Source of the DNA: Leucaena leucocephala
Lineage: Eukaryota > Streptophyta > Magnoliopsida > Fabales > Fabaceae
Direction: 5' to 3'
Length of the DNA stretch: 64,000 bases
Assembly: GCA_037074615.1 (NCBI GenBank)
Contig: CM073534.1
Location: 10,288,861-10,352,860, forward strand
The notes under the pieces: generated by a model
What the model was told of the DNA's origin: nothing
Databases searched by the model: none
Seen by the model: the letters and a program-made list of their open reading frames with translations, nothing else
Part shown: one piece after another, positions 38,089 through 48,530 of the stretch
Position numbering within the stretch: the first letter of the stretch is position 1
Layout of the letters: every line of letters starts with the position of its first letter
Made by a program: the position numbers and the translations under genes

Positions 38089-39393
38089 ATAACAGAATGG
38101 GGTTGGGAAAAGCAAAACATCAGGAGGTCAAAGAGTCATCGCACATGAAATAAAATTAGTCAACGAATTTAAATACAATTGATTTGAAGGCTTAATATCT
38201 AAATAACTAAAATCCCATAATAAAATAAAAAAAGATATCTACTATCATAAAGAATAACTGATCCCTTGATATTATAAACTTCTTGAGAGAGTTTTAGGGT
38301 TGGAATAAAAAATATAGGAAAGGGATATAGTTGAAAGGAGAAAGTGAGAAAATTTGAGACTGATGAATGTAAAAATTATGAGGCAGATGAAGGGGGTGGA
38401 GAAACTTACAATATTCACAAGCTATATAAATTATATATATATATATATATATATAAAAGGAATTATGGACAAAAGAAACATTGGTAAAAACCCAAAAAAT
38501 AAATGGTAGTAGTTACTCTTACTACTACTAATTTTAAAATAAAAAATTAATTATAAGATATATTTAATTACTTAAATAAATTTAAAAAGTTAGATAAATA
38601 AATTAATTATAGTAATTTTGTGTTTATTTTTTTAAAGTATTATATTTAATTATGTATATTTAAATTTACGCGTGTGTGGGGAGATCGAACTAGGGTCAAA
38701 GTTAAAGATCGACATGTCAAATCGTCAAACTAAGTGGGCTTCTTCTTCTTCTTCTTTTTTTAAAGAAAATATAAAAAATCTGAAAGTCAATAATACATCT
38801 TTATTGACAACTATACAGAGGGAATGCAAGTGGCAAAATGAAACGGGGAATCCTAGTAAAATCTAAATTTAGACCTATATTTTAATTAAATTTTTAATTA
38901 GACCAAAAGGCTTAAATAGAAATTTCTAAATATTATTAAAAGACTAGAATAACCCCTATGGTTAAAAGTTAAAATAATGATAGTGTGTGCGCACTGTATA
39001 ATAATGGATCGTCTGAAAATGCTTTGAAATGGATCAAAAGTTTGTTTGTATAAGTATTTTGATCTTTTAATAAAATTCAGAAATCTCTATTCAGGCCCTT
39101 TGACTTGATTATGGATTTATTATAAGTGTAGGCCTAAAATTGGATTTAGATATCTCAACATGATTTAATTGGGATTCTCTCAAATGAAATATATAATTAA
39201 ATAACGATTAAACTGTTGGTACAAAATAATACTTACATTTTTAATCTAAATAATTATTAAAGGCTAAATTATCAATAAACAATTATAATATAATTTAAAA
39301 ATATATTTAATATTTCATAATTAATTAGAAATATCTTTTAGTATATTTGAACTAAAATATTCATTTTTTTAAAAAATCACTTAGCTAAAATAT

Positions 39394-39561
39394 AGCAACT
39401 TGTTAAAAAAATGTTTGTATTTATTTTTGGCAAAAAATATGTGTGTATTAAAAAAAATACTCCTCTAGCTGTGTTTAGCAACTTGTTAAAAAAATGTTTG
39501 TATTTATTTTTGGCAAAAAATATGTGTGTATTAAAAAAAAAATACTCCTCTAGCTGTGTTT
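39394..39561 (+). repeat. Local tandem duplication of about 83 bp
   Basis: Copies 39394-39476 and 39477-39561 both begin agcaacttgttaaaaaaatg and end ctcctctagctgtgttt. They differ by an A-run length. Unit 1 has only the start of this sequence at about 24164. Confidence 0.9.
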
Positions 39562-40873
39562 ATTACTTTTCGCGTACTAAAATCTATCTAACTTATAACT
39601 TAATATATAAATTTAATGTTATATTAAGGATTCACTCTCAAAGATTAATTATAAAAGTTAATTAATTTTTTAAATATATTTAAAAAATTAAATAAATTAA
39701 TTAATTATGATTAAATTTAATTTATTAATATGAATTCATATTATATATTATTAAATATACCTAAATTAGTTATTATATTAAGTTATAATTAATTAATTTA
39801 TTTAATTTTTTATACCTATACAAAAAAAAAATCAAGTAAATCTTGTAATTATGACCAATTATAATAAATAGTAATGACTATATATACGTGTGAGAGATCG
39901 AGTTAAATATATACTCCTTCTATCCTTAATATATAATATAATTGAAGAGTTGATCTTTATACTAAATATAAGACATATTTTTTATATTTATCAATTTTTT
40001 TAAATTACCCCTATTAATAGACCCTATTAATAATAACTAAATAAGAGAGGGAGTAAGTGAAAGAAGATTATTAGGATATTTTAAAAAAATATAATATATT
40101 AACTAATTTAATTAATTTTTTAGTTTAATCAAATAAGTCGTTGGGTTGTCTTCGGTGGGTTGCTAGAGAGAGAATATGAGAGTTATGAACAATTATTTTT
40201 TATCTTATATAGTAATTTTTTAATAACAAAATTTATTATAATAATAATCATCTAAATATTTATTTATTTATAACTATATTTTTCTATAAAATATTTTTCA
40301 AAAACCCTTTTTTAGAAGTTATCTAAAAATATTTATGTTATAATTTTTTTTTTGTAAAAACGTATTCAAATAAGCCCTAAAGGTAAAATAAAAATAAATT
40401 TAATAAATAAAAAATTATATTAACCCGAGGTGCAAACGACGACCACGATGAATGAGCCTCTTCCCTCCATTAGTTTCTAGGCAGTTTAACTAGAGGGGAA
40501 AATTGCATAAATTATTTTATAATTTTTGTTTCGTTGTTTCGTATGAAAATAACTTACTATAAAAGTGTGTATTAGTAGCCATTATTGTTGTCCTTTATAA
40601 AAAGTGAAATTTATTTAAATAAAATAAAATGATACATAATATTTTAGGTTTTTCAAGCTGCGATTCATAAAAGTCATTTATGGAAAGCATACAAAATGGA
40701 AAGGTCGAATATTTAATATTAAAAAACTTATTTGAATTGAATATTAATTTTTTATCTCCTCTCTCTAATTCTCCTTGAGTTTTTATCTACACTTATCTTA
40801 TTTTTCCGAACCTGCTCTTAAATATTAAAATTCCCGAAAAACACCCAAGTCTCCACCTGAGGGAACTTTTATA

Positions 40874-41961
40874 TCCGTGAGTTTTAAGGCTCCAGTTTTT
40901 CTGAACTTAATTTTTGGTTGGAAAAATCCCAAACAATCCCATTTAAATTTTAAAATTTAAAAAAAGTATAGTAACATATAAAAGAATAAATTTTAGTTAC
41001 AAATATCAATTTAGAATTTTAATATTTATAAAAACAATAAAATATTAAAATAATTAAAATAATTATGTATATTATTAATTTTATTATTATTATAGTCAAT
41101 ACCCTAAAACTTAACTCAATTACTTAAACTAATAACTTGTTAAAAGAAGTAGTTAATTTTATTATTAAAATCATCAATTTGTTACTAAAACAGTTAATAT
41201 CCACAATTTAATTTATCACTTAAACAATTATATTTGTTAAAGTGAATAATCAATTATATTATTAAAATAATAAAAATTATTATATATATTATTAATTTTT
41301 TAATAGAGTTAATGCTAGCGGCTAAGGGAATTTTTTTTTAAATATTAAAATTTTATATTGATATTTCTGATCAATTTATATATATATATACATATTAATA
41401 TATCATTTTTGAAATTATGATTTTTTTTTATCCTTGAGAACGTACACCAAAAGGCAAATAGATATAGTGTGAATTTAGATGAAGCTAAAATTTAAATTTT
41501 AAATTTAGGTTGATGGAAAATTTAGATTTTAAAAAATTTTAAAATAAATAATTATATTTATTCAAATAAATTTTTAGACTAAATTATTGTTTAAAACTAA
41601 AGTTTTAAATAAGTTAGTCAGAGTAAATTATGGAATAGTAAAAGACTAACTAATTATTATATTACTCATACTTTTTTTTATATCATATTTCATCTCTCCT
41701 ACTTTTTCTTATATTTTCTATCTTTTCTTTTCTTATACTCTCTTTCCTCTCTCCTATTTCTTTTTATCTTTTATCTCTCATAATTTAATATTTATATTTT
41801 TTTTATAATTTACTAATAATAAAAATATTTTTAAAAATAATTATTTAAATATTTATTTATCAAATTATTTTATAAAAAAGCTCTTTTTTTTATAAATTTT
41901 ATCTAAACATGCCCATCAAATATTTGATAAACAAGCTAATAATTTAATTATTGTTTTGCAG
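40874..41961. other. Non-coding sequence right of the duplication, with a family A MITE
   Basis: AT-rich. About 41468-41914 is a reverse-oriented member of MITE family A, recognised by gactaactaattattatatt, tttataatttactaataata and the end taaacatgccc. No gene seen before the exon-like stretch at 41962. Confidence 0.55.
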
Positions 41962-42060
41962 GCAAAGATTGAAAAAGGCGGTGAGGTGGTGGTGTTGGGA
42001 TATGTGCAAGTGGGGTGCCGGGGTTTCAGTAAGATGAGAGCGTGTGAGCTCAAGCTGTAG
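41962..42060 (+). pseudogene. Possible terminal exon relic, 33 codons, unidentified
   Basis: After a good acceptor (ttgttttgcag ending at 41961) a frame of 32 residues runs to TAG 42058-42060. It contains KIEKGGEVVVLGYVQVGC and ends KMRACELKL. Its GC content is far above the surroundings and it looks like a protein C-terminus. I do not recognise the family. No upstream exon was found within the preceding kilobase, so it is probably an orphaned exon. A hAT element inserted 56 bp downstream. Confidence 0.3.
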
Positions 42061-42116
42061 ATGAAACCTGTGATACTACTCGGCCACGTGTGTGATTAAG
42101 ATTATCACATTCAGAC

Positions 42117-42898
42117 TATGGGTATTTATAGGTAGGACTGAACAAGGCAACCCTCTACTCAGTGTCCTATCTAAAAAAAATATGGATTACATTTTATAGC
42201 CTGATGCCCGGCCCTGCCCGATGAAAGCCCTAACTATTTTAGGCTGGGCATATCCAAGTTGTGATGACATGCTCATGTTGTAGAAAATAATCTGCAATTA
42301 TAAACTTATAAAATAATATTATATTCATATGTCCTCAAGAGTTAAATAATATATATAATCCACTAAAAATAAGGCAACAAAAAGATAATAATTAAAGTAT
42401 TGAAGTTCATTGCATATAAAACAAAATTTTTAAATCTAAGTAATTTGTAATTGTAACTTTGTATCAATTTTCTAAATGTTGACAAGGATGAAGCATCTAA
42501 AAAAAATAAAATAAACAATTATAATTTATAATATAATTATATTATGATTAGTAAAGTTAAAGAAAAAGAAAAAATCAATATAGTTATAAATATTAAAAGA
42601 TGCAACTTATTTACTTAATTATTTATATTTCTAAGATGACACTTTAGTCACCAGTAGCTATCATATTCTCCCTTCTAAGTATAGCATCTAGGGAGAAAAG
42701 TAAAAAAAAAAAAAAGAGTGCACATGGATAGGGTAGGGGCAGGGTAACCCCCCTGCCCGGTGCCTAGCCCGAAAAAAGCATGGGCTACATTTTACAGCTC
42801 GATGCCCGGTCCTGCCCTATATTTATCAGGCTGGGCGGGGCTTTTTTTTCACGCACTTGGGTGAGCATATCAGGCCGCGGGCTTTATGAACACCCCTA
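42117..42898. mobile_element. Non-autonomous hAT element with 8-bp TSD
   Basis: A 782-bp element between exact ATTCAGAC repeats at 42109-42116 and 42899-42906. The left end TATGGGTATTTATA and the right end TTTATGAACACCCCTA form a decayed inverted pair (ancestral TAGGGGTGTTCATAAA). GC-rich subterminal zones with CCCGGCCCTGCCCG and CCCGGTCCTGCCC lie near each end; the middle is AT-rich and lacks a transposase frame. Confidence 0.82.
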
Positions 42899-42920
42899 AT
42901 TCAGACACATGTCCCCCTGT

Positions 42921-43450
42921 AGTGCATGTTTGTAAATAGCTCAAAACTAAATTTAAAATTTCAGATTTATGAAAAATTTAAATTTTAGAAAATTTTAAAA
43001 TAAACAATTATATTTATTTTTAAAAAAATTAGATTAAATTATAATTTAAAATTAAAATTTTAGATAAATTAGTCAGAGTAGCTTATGGAATAATAAAAGA
43101 GCTTATAAACTAACCAATTACTATATTACCATTACTTTTTTTATATCATCTCTCATATCTCTTCTACACTCCCTATCCTCTCTCATTTCTTTTCTACACT
43201 CTCTTATCTCTCTTCTACACTTTCTTTCCTCTCTCATCTCTCTTATATACCTTCTCTCATCTCTTATCTCTCATGTCTCATATATTTAATAATCATGCAT
43301 TTTTTATAATTTACTAATAATAAAAGTATTTTTAAAAATAATTATTTAAGCATTCATTTATTTAAAATTATTTTTTTATAAACTTTTATCCAAAACTCTT
43401 TTCTAAAAATTACTAAAAAATATTTTTTTAAAATTTTATTCAAATATGCC
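42921..43450 (-). mobile_element. Tourist-like MITE, family A, reverse
   Basis: Starts GTGCATGTTTGTAAATAG and ends TCAAATATGCC. It carries the family landmarks gtcagagtagcttatggaat, the TCTC-rich centre and tttataatttactaataata. It lies only 22 bp from the hAT element. Confidence 0.65.
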
Positions 43451-44383
43451 TATAATCTCCAATGACCTTTTTAACAGTCTATATATTCGTAGCATTATTT
43501 TAAAAACAGTAAATTAATTAATAAATATTTTAAATAATGAAGAAGTCAGAAAAAAAATCTGGTACAGGCATTTTTGCCTTTTGATTTTTCCCCATCATAT
43601 AAAGGGGGAAAACCCAAGAACTAATTAAGCAGCAGCCACCAACTAATTGCTAGGGTTCACATGAAACACAAGCACTTATATAAGGACTCGTTTGGTTGGG
43701 AGAAAATTAGAGGAGGGGAAAGGGAAAATTTGAATTTTCTTTTGGTGGCAACCGTTTCGTTGCAAGAAGAGGTGAGAATTCTTTTTTTTTTTTGGAGTAT
43801 GATTTTCTATGACGTAAGAGAAATAAGACATCACCTATTTTGGTAAAAAACCCATGAATTCACATCATCTGCAAATCTATGAACTCATCTTCAGCTTCCT
43901 CTTATCATATGAGCTTGTGTGCCTTCTTGTAGTTCATGATTACCTTTGCTTGTGAGATAAGAAATTAATTTTAAATTAGAGAAATATATTTTGAGATTGA
44001 TATAGCCTTTTCAATTAAACTCTAAATTTGACAAAGTACCCATCATTAGAAAGATCTTTAAGTCTAGTTTCAAAAACAATAAGACCCATTTTAAAATTTA
44101 TTATATTTTAAAAAATATAATTAAAAAAAATAGATATCAGAGACAATGTGTGATATCTCAATACTATTTTTTTGAAGCATCATCTTTGAAATTTCATAAT
44201 AGTTTGTATTGGACCAAACAATCTCTGTAGGCCCAGATTGATTATATAGTTTATAGAGCATGGGAAGGGAAGGATGATTTGAAGGATATGGGCCTTTAAG
44301 GAATATTGGGCTCTGATTATTAATTAGTGTGAAGGAAAATTGGGCCCCATAAAGGCCAGTGATCACTCAATGTCAGTGGTTAT
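43451..44383. other. Intergenic, no convincing gene
   Basis: The frame at 43661-43846 (61 residues, Met-led, preceded by gctagggttcac) has no recognisable family and starts within transposon-like ggactcgtttggttggg. About 44210-44350 contains several TGGGCC/GGGCCC motifs like site II promoter elements, but no gene follows. Confidence 0.4.
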
Positions 44384-44399
44384 AAACAAACTATAGTAC

Positions 44400-44586
44400 C
44401 AACAGGGGTTGGTCCGAGTGATAAGCGGCTCGGTATCGCTTAAACGAGGTCTCGAGTTCGAGTCTTGGCGTATGCAGAAAATCCCCGTTGGGAGACTCAC
44501 CCACCATAGCCAGGTGCGCGACGCGGGTCGGATCCGGATGTAGTCGGGGCAAAGCTCTGATGAACCGGGTGGGTAACCAAAAAAAC
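44400..44586 (+). mobile_element. tRNA-derived SINE with perfect 16-bp target duplication
   Basis: The element is flanked by identical 16-bp AAACAAACTATAGTAC at 44384-44399 and 44587-44602. Its head has pol III A-box-like ggtccgagtgataagc and B-box-like gagttcgagtc, about 40 bp apart, followed by a tRNA-unrelated body (gttgggagactcaccc, gcgcgacgcgggtcgg) and an A-rich tail. This structure and the long perfect duplication mark a SINE moved by LINE machinery, fairly recently. Confidence 0.88.
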
Positions 44587-44602
44587 AAACAAACTATAGT
44601 AC

Positions 44603-46151
44603 ATCTCATTCATTGTTTTTATTACTAATAAAACTTGATACAACTGGTAGATGGTTAAATTTTTTAAATATGATATTTGGGATTCAAACCAAGTGTGTGC
44701 ATGGAAAAGGGCTATGTTGGAAGACATACAATTCACTTCGATGATCTTTACTTCTTAAAAAGATGAGTCTCTAAGATATCGGTTAGAAAATACCTTTTAA
44801 TTTCTACTAAAAAAATTATTATTTTTTAAAATTAAAGAGGTTGATATTAATAATGTGAGATTACAAATAGGACCAGATCAGCAACCTCTCGTTTTTAGGA
44901 GAACTTCTTTTGCGGTATGCTTAATGTTAGTATGAACCAATAAGTTAATATGATTTATGTTTTTAGAAAAGAAAAGTTACACACCGATTTCATGTAAGAA
45001 AATTAAATACAGAGAGATCTCAAAAATAATTATATTATATTTATAAATCTAATTTAACATTTTATACTTACTAATCAAACTTTCGTATTTACAAGTTGAG
45101 TCAGATTATACGAATGTTCAACTCGTACGAGATGTTTATAATGAATGAGTGGCTTGCAAAAAAGTCAAGAAAATGACAAACTCGTTGAAATTTATTATGT
45201 GAAAAAGGCAAAAAGTAGGGGACAAATTTTCCTCATGTTCATTATTCCACATCGTCATATTATGAAAATCAATAAAGCACTCGGTCCGGATAAGATATTA
45301 ATTAAGATAACTAATATTTAATATTTTAATTTTATTCTTTAAATATAGTCAATATCTTACTTTTATTTATAGTATAATTTTATTTATAACTATGATAGAT
45401 TCTAAATTTTTGCAAGAATTTTTTATACTTTCTCTATTCCTTTATCAATATTCTTTTCATCTATTTATTTCATTTGATAATTTATGGAGGTTGGTGAGTA
45501 AACAATCTCATTATGTTAATTGTGAGTAAATTTATACCCAATTAAAAAATTATATATAAAATTATATAATAAATAAAATTATAATACTTATCATATTTAA
45601 AAAATAAGATTATAATATTATGTATTAGTTTAATCTATTAATTATTAGTTGAAAAATATAAGTATCGTTATGTACCATTATGTTATCAATTATTATGGTA
45701 TAATATCTATATTGCATTGAATTTTGTACTTAATATTCATGGAGATGTTCGAATTCAAATCAAATGCATTTTTAATCAAAACCGAGTGAATTGAGTAGGT
45801 TGTTTGATTAATATTAAAATCAATAGCGAAATTTTTTGTTTCCAAGTGATAATAAAATAATGTTTTGGGTCAAAAAATAACATGAGTCACAATCCCTTAT
45901 TATAATAATGAAATATAAATAAAAGAATATTATCTAATTAATCAATTTATAACTTAGAAGTTGACCAGTCAAATGATGCTTTTGAAGTGGCACTAAGTGC
46001 TGGGTCATTCATTCACATAATGGGCTACAAGTGGTAGAATGCAACAAAAAAAAGGGATAGAAAACAATAACAATACATTTAATTAAGGGAAACGAAGCAT
46101 ATATGAATAAGAAATATAATTTAGAAATTAAATAGTTGAGAATGGGACTTT
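44603..46151. other. Intergenic downstream of the calmodulin gene, AT-rich
   Basis: Non-coding AT-rich sequence. The last 200 bp or so before 46152 probably hold the 3' UTR of the minus-strand calmodulin gene. Confidence 0.55.
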
Positions 46152-48229
46152 TCAACCAATGGTAGTCATCATCTTAGCAAATTCCTCGAAATTAACTTGG
46201 CCATCCCCATCTAAATCAGCTTCTTTTATCATTTGATCCACTTCCTCGTCTGTTAATTTCTCTCCTAGGTTTATCATTACATGCCTCAGCTGCACCAAAA
46301 CGGCAACATATAATTTTAGTACTTTTTTTTTTAAATTCATGCATAAATTATTTAAATTAAAATTGAAATAATAAGTAAATTGAATCAATCTCCTTCAGCT
46401 TCACTAAAATTCTTCAAACATGACTTCTATTTTATTTTAAAAAGGCAAAAACATTAATTAATTGGCACGTACTTGATAACTTTAATTAAGTTATAATTTA
46501 ATCTTTAAAATTTATATGTCAACTTAGTTTGCTATTTAATATATTAGTATCCATATTTTAAAAGAATAATTTAATCCTTATGGGATTATTGTAGCTAAGC
46601 TATAAAAAGCAGAGATTAACATATAAAATAGTTAAAATATAAATAATTAAATTGTATTAAGTTAAATTTTATAGGGTGAATAGTAATCTCTTAAAATTAT
46701 ATGAGCTAAATAATTATTTTTTAAAAATAAATAAATAAATCATATTTAGAAAAAATAAAAATAAAATAATTTAAAAAGATTATAATTTTCTTTCAGGTAA
46801 GATCTGTAAAATAAAAGTTTTGAAAATACAAAACCTATTATATATCAATGTACCTATTTAGATAAGAATTTAAAAATATGGAGAAGATCTTATAAAAAAA
46901 AATAATTTTAAATAAATGAGTGTTTAGATATTTATTTATAAAAGTATTTTTATTATTAATAAATTATAAAAAATAGTATTATTATTAAATATAGGAAAGA
47001 TGAAAGAAAAGTGATGAGAGAGGAAAGATAGTGTAGAAGAGAGATGAGAGATAGTGTAGAAAATAAAAGAAAAATGAGAGATGAGAGAGTGTGTAAAAAA
47101 AAGAGAAATGAGAGGGTGTAGAAAAGATAAGAGATAGGAGAAATAGTATAGAAGAAAGAAGGGAGATTGTGTAAGAAAAATATAGGTAATATAGTAATTG
47201 GTTAGTTTATAAACTCTTGTACTATTTTATAAATTATTCTGACCAATTTATCTGAAATCTTAGTTTTAAATTATAATTTAGTCTAAAATTCTTTTAAATA
47301 AATATAACATTTATTTTAAATTTTTTTAAATTTTAAATTTTATTTAAATCTAAATTTAAAAAAGTAGGTTTAAAAAATTTCAAAACATACACAGTATTAA
47401 AATGAAAACATAAAATTTATATAAAAACGTGCCATTAAAAATTCGGAAGAGATCATATGTGTGTAGAGAGAGAAGAGTAAGCTCTTGAGCTCTCAAATGT
47501 CAAACCTCAGAATTTGTCTATTCAAAAAGCTAAATATTCATTGCATGAGGAAGCGTACAAAGTACTGTCCTAGATGTGCATTTAAACCATAGAACCCAGC
47601 TTGTTCTCCAATTTCCTCTGGAGAGAGAAGAAGGGTTCTCTGAGTTGTAAAGACAGACCAGAAATTTAAAGCGTATAAGAAAGTCTGTTAACAAGTCGGT
47701 ATTATTAAAGAAATAAAATCATGACTAAAAATATAAATAAATAAGAATATGCATACCTCACTTGCTGATATATACCCATTTTGATCTTTGTCAAAAACCT
47801 TGAACGCTTCCTTCAGTTCTTCCTCTGCATCCGTTTCCTATAAGGAACACAACAATATCACTTTGATATATATATATATTGTTAATTTTCAGTTTTAGAA
47901 TATTATTATAATACCTTCATCTTCTTGGCCATGAGGTTCAAGAACTCAGTGAATTCTATGGTTCCATTGCCATCTGCATCGACCTCGCTGATCATATCCT
48001 GAAGCTCTTCTTCTGTCGGATTCTGATCCAACGACCGAATCACCGACGCCAGTTCTTCCACTGTAATGCAACCTGTTCATAAACATTCCAAACATTATTG
48101 TTTATCTAGTTCAAATCACAGAAAACCAAACCAGAAGAAAAACAGAGCCTCACCATCTCCATCTTTATCGAACAAGCAAAACGCTTCTTTGAACTCCACA
48201 ATCTGTTCGTCGCTCAGAATTTCTGCCAT
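46152..48229 (-). CDS. CML8: Calmodulin-like protein, CML8 type, four EF-hands
   Basis: Four exons on the minus strand join cleanly: 48229-48154, 48072-47915, 47837-47757 and 46289-46152, giving 150 residues. The first intron splits the Gly codon of the first EF loop (GATG|GT), as in plant calmodulin genes. EF loops are at 21-32 (DKDGDGCITVEE), 57-68 (DADGNGTIEFTE), 94-105 (DKDQNGYISASE) and 130-141 (DLDGDGQVNFEE). All have acidic residues at positions 1, 3 and 12 or accepted substitutes. Cys27 in loop 1 is the plant calmodulin signature and Lys116 matches the trimethylated lysine of calmodulin. FCLFDKDGDGC, EFLNLMAKK and HVMINLGEKLTDEEV resemble CML8 and CML11; the length favours CML8. The protein should be a cytosolic/nuclear Ca2+ sensor. 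The upstream leader is CT-rich on the coding strand. The 1.47-kb last intron holds a MITE. Confidence 0.92.
46850..47392 (+). mobile_element. Tourist-like MITE, family A, inside the last calmodulin intron
   Basis: It begins ctatttagataagaattt and carries aataaatgagtgtttagata, an expanded GA-rich centre and gtaatatagtaattggttag, then the family end near acatacacag. It lies wholly in the intron between 46290 and 47756 and does not touch the splice sites. Confidence 0.65.
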
Positions 48230-48530
48230 TATTATGCTCTCAATGATTTCTCCTTCAAACTTCAACCAAACACTACTGTTACAGATAGAGAGAGAGAAAC
48301 AGAGGTACAGAGAGGTAAAGAGAGAGAAAGAGAAGTATGTTGAGTCTAGCTCAATCTTAGCTGGGCTATATGTAGAACTTCAAAGAGGGTCTGTGTGGGG
48401 AATTTTATTATTTAAAAAAAAGAGTCAAATTAAAAGGATGACTTTACTTTGTATGATATTTCTGGCTTTATTATGTGAAAAGAATGAGAGACAGAGAGAG
48501 AGTCTTGAATCTTGATCTCAATCTAATCTC
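48230..48530 (-). promoter_or_regulatory. 5' UTR and proximal promoter of the calmodulin gene
   Basis: Upstream of the ATG at 48229 the coding strand is strongly CT-rich (complement of the gagagagagaaac and agagagagaaagag tracts at about 48287-48336). CT-rich leaders are common in highly expressed plant genes. No clear TATA box position can be fixed. The + strand open frame at 48066-48515 is the antisense shadow of this exon and leader. Confidence 0.45.

Larger units (their letters stand above)
24916..40873 (+). repeat. Tandem segmental duplication, unit 2
   Basis: Direct repeat of 9206-24915. The junction near 24915 joins the unit end (gtctccacct...gaacttttata) to the unit start (taatagaaggattaatcataaatt). 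The right end at about 40873 has the same gaacttttata followed by unrelated sequence. Features not in unit 1 are the copia element at 30140-35137, the G-rich minisatellite at about 29320-29560, the MITE at about 35331-35806, the 83-bp local duplication at 39394-39561 and about 39420-40190 overall. Each is a post-duplication gain here or a loss in unit 1. Confidence 0.9.
35143..40873. other. AT-rich right part of unit 2, no gene seen
   Basis: Counterpart of 14060-14445 and 17726-24915. It contains a MITE, the conserved hairpin, a CTT run at about 38741-38757, an AT run at about 38432-38454 and a local duplication, all listed where supported. No gene-like frame is conserved between units. Confidence 0.6.

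Noticed and set aside
43661..43846. 61-residue Met-led frame after a leader-like sequence
   Set aside because: No protein resemblance; part of it looks like a transposon end (actcgtttggttgggag).
44400..44480. Possible tRNA gene
   Set aside because: The A-box and B-box-like motifs belong to a SINE head. No complete cloverleaf or anticodon arm is evident, and the element has an A-rich tail and a target duplication.
48066..48515. 149-residue frame on the + strand over the calmodulin exons
   Set aside because: It is the antisense of calmodulin exon 1 and its CT-rich leader, is low-complexity, and has no family match.
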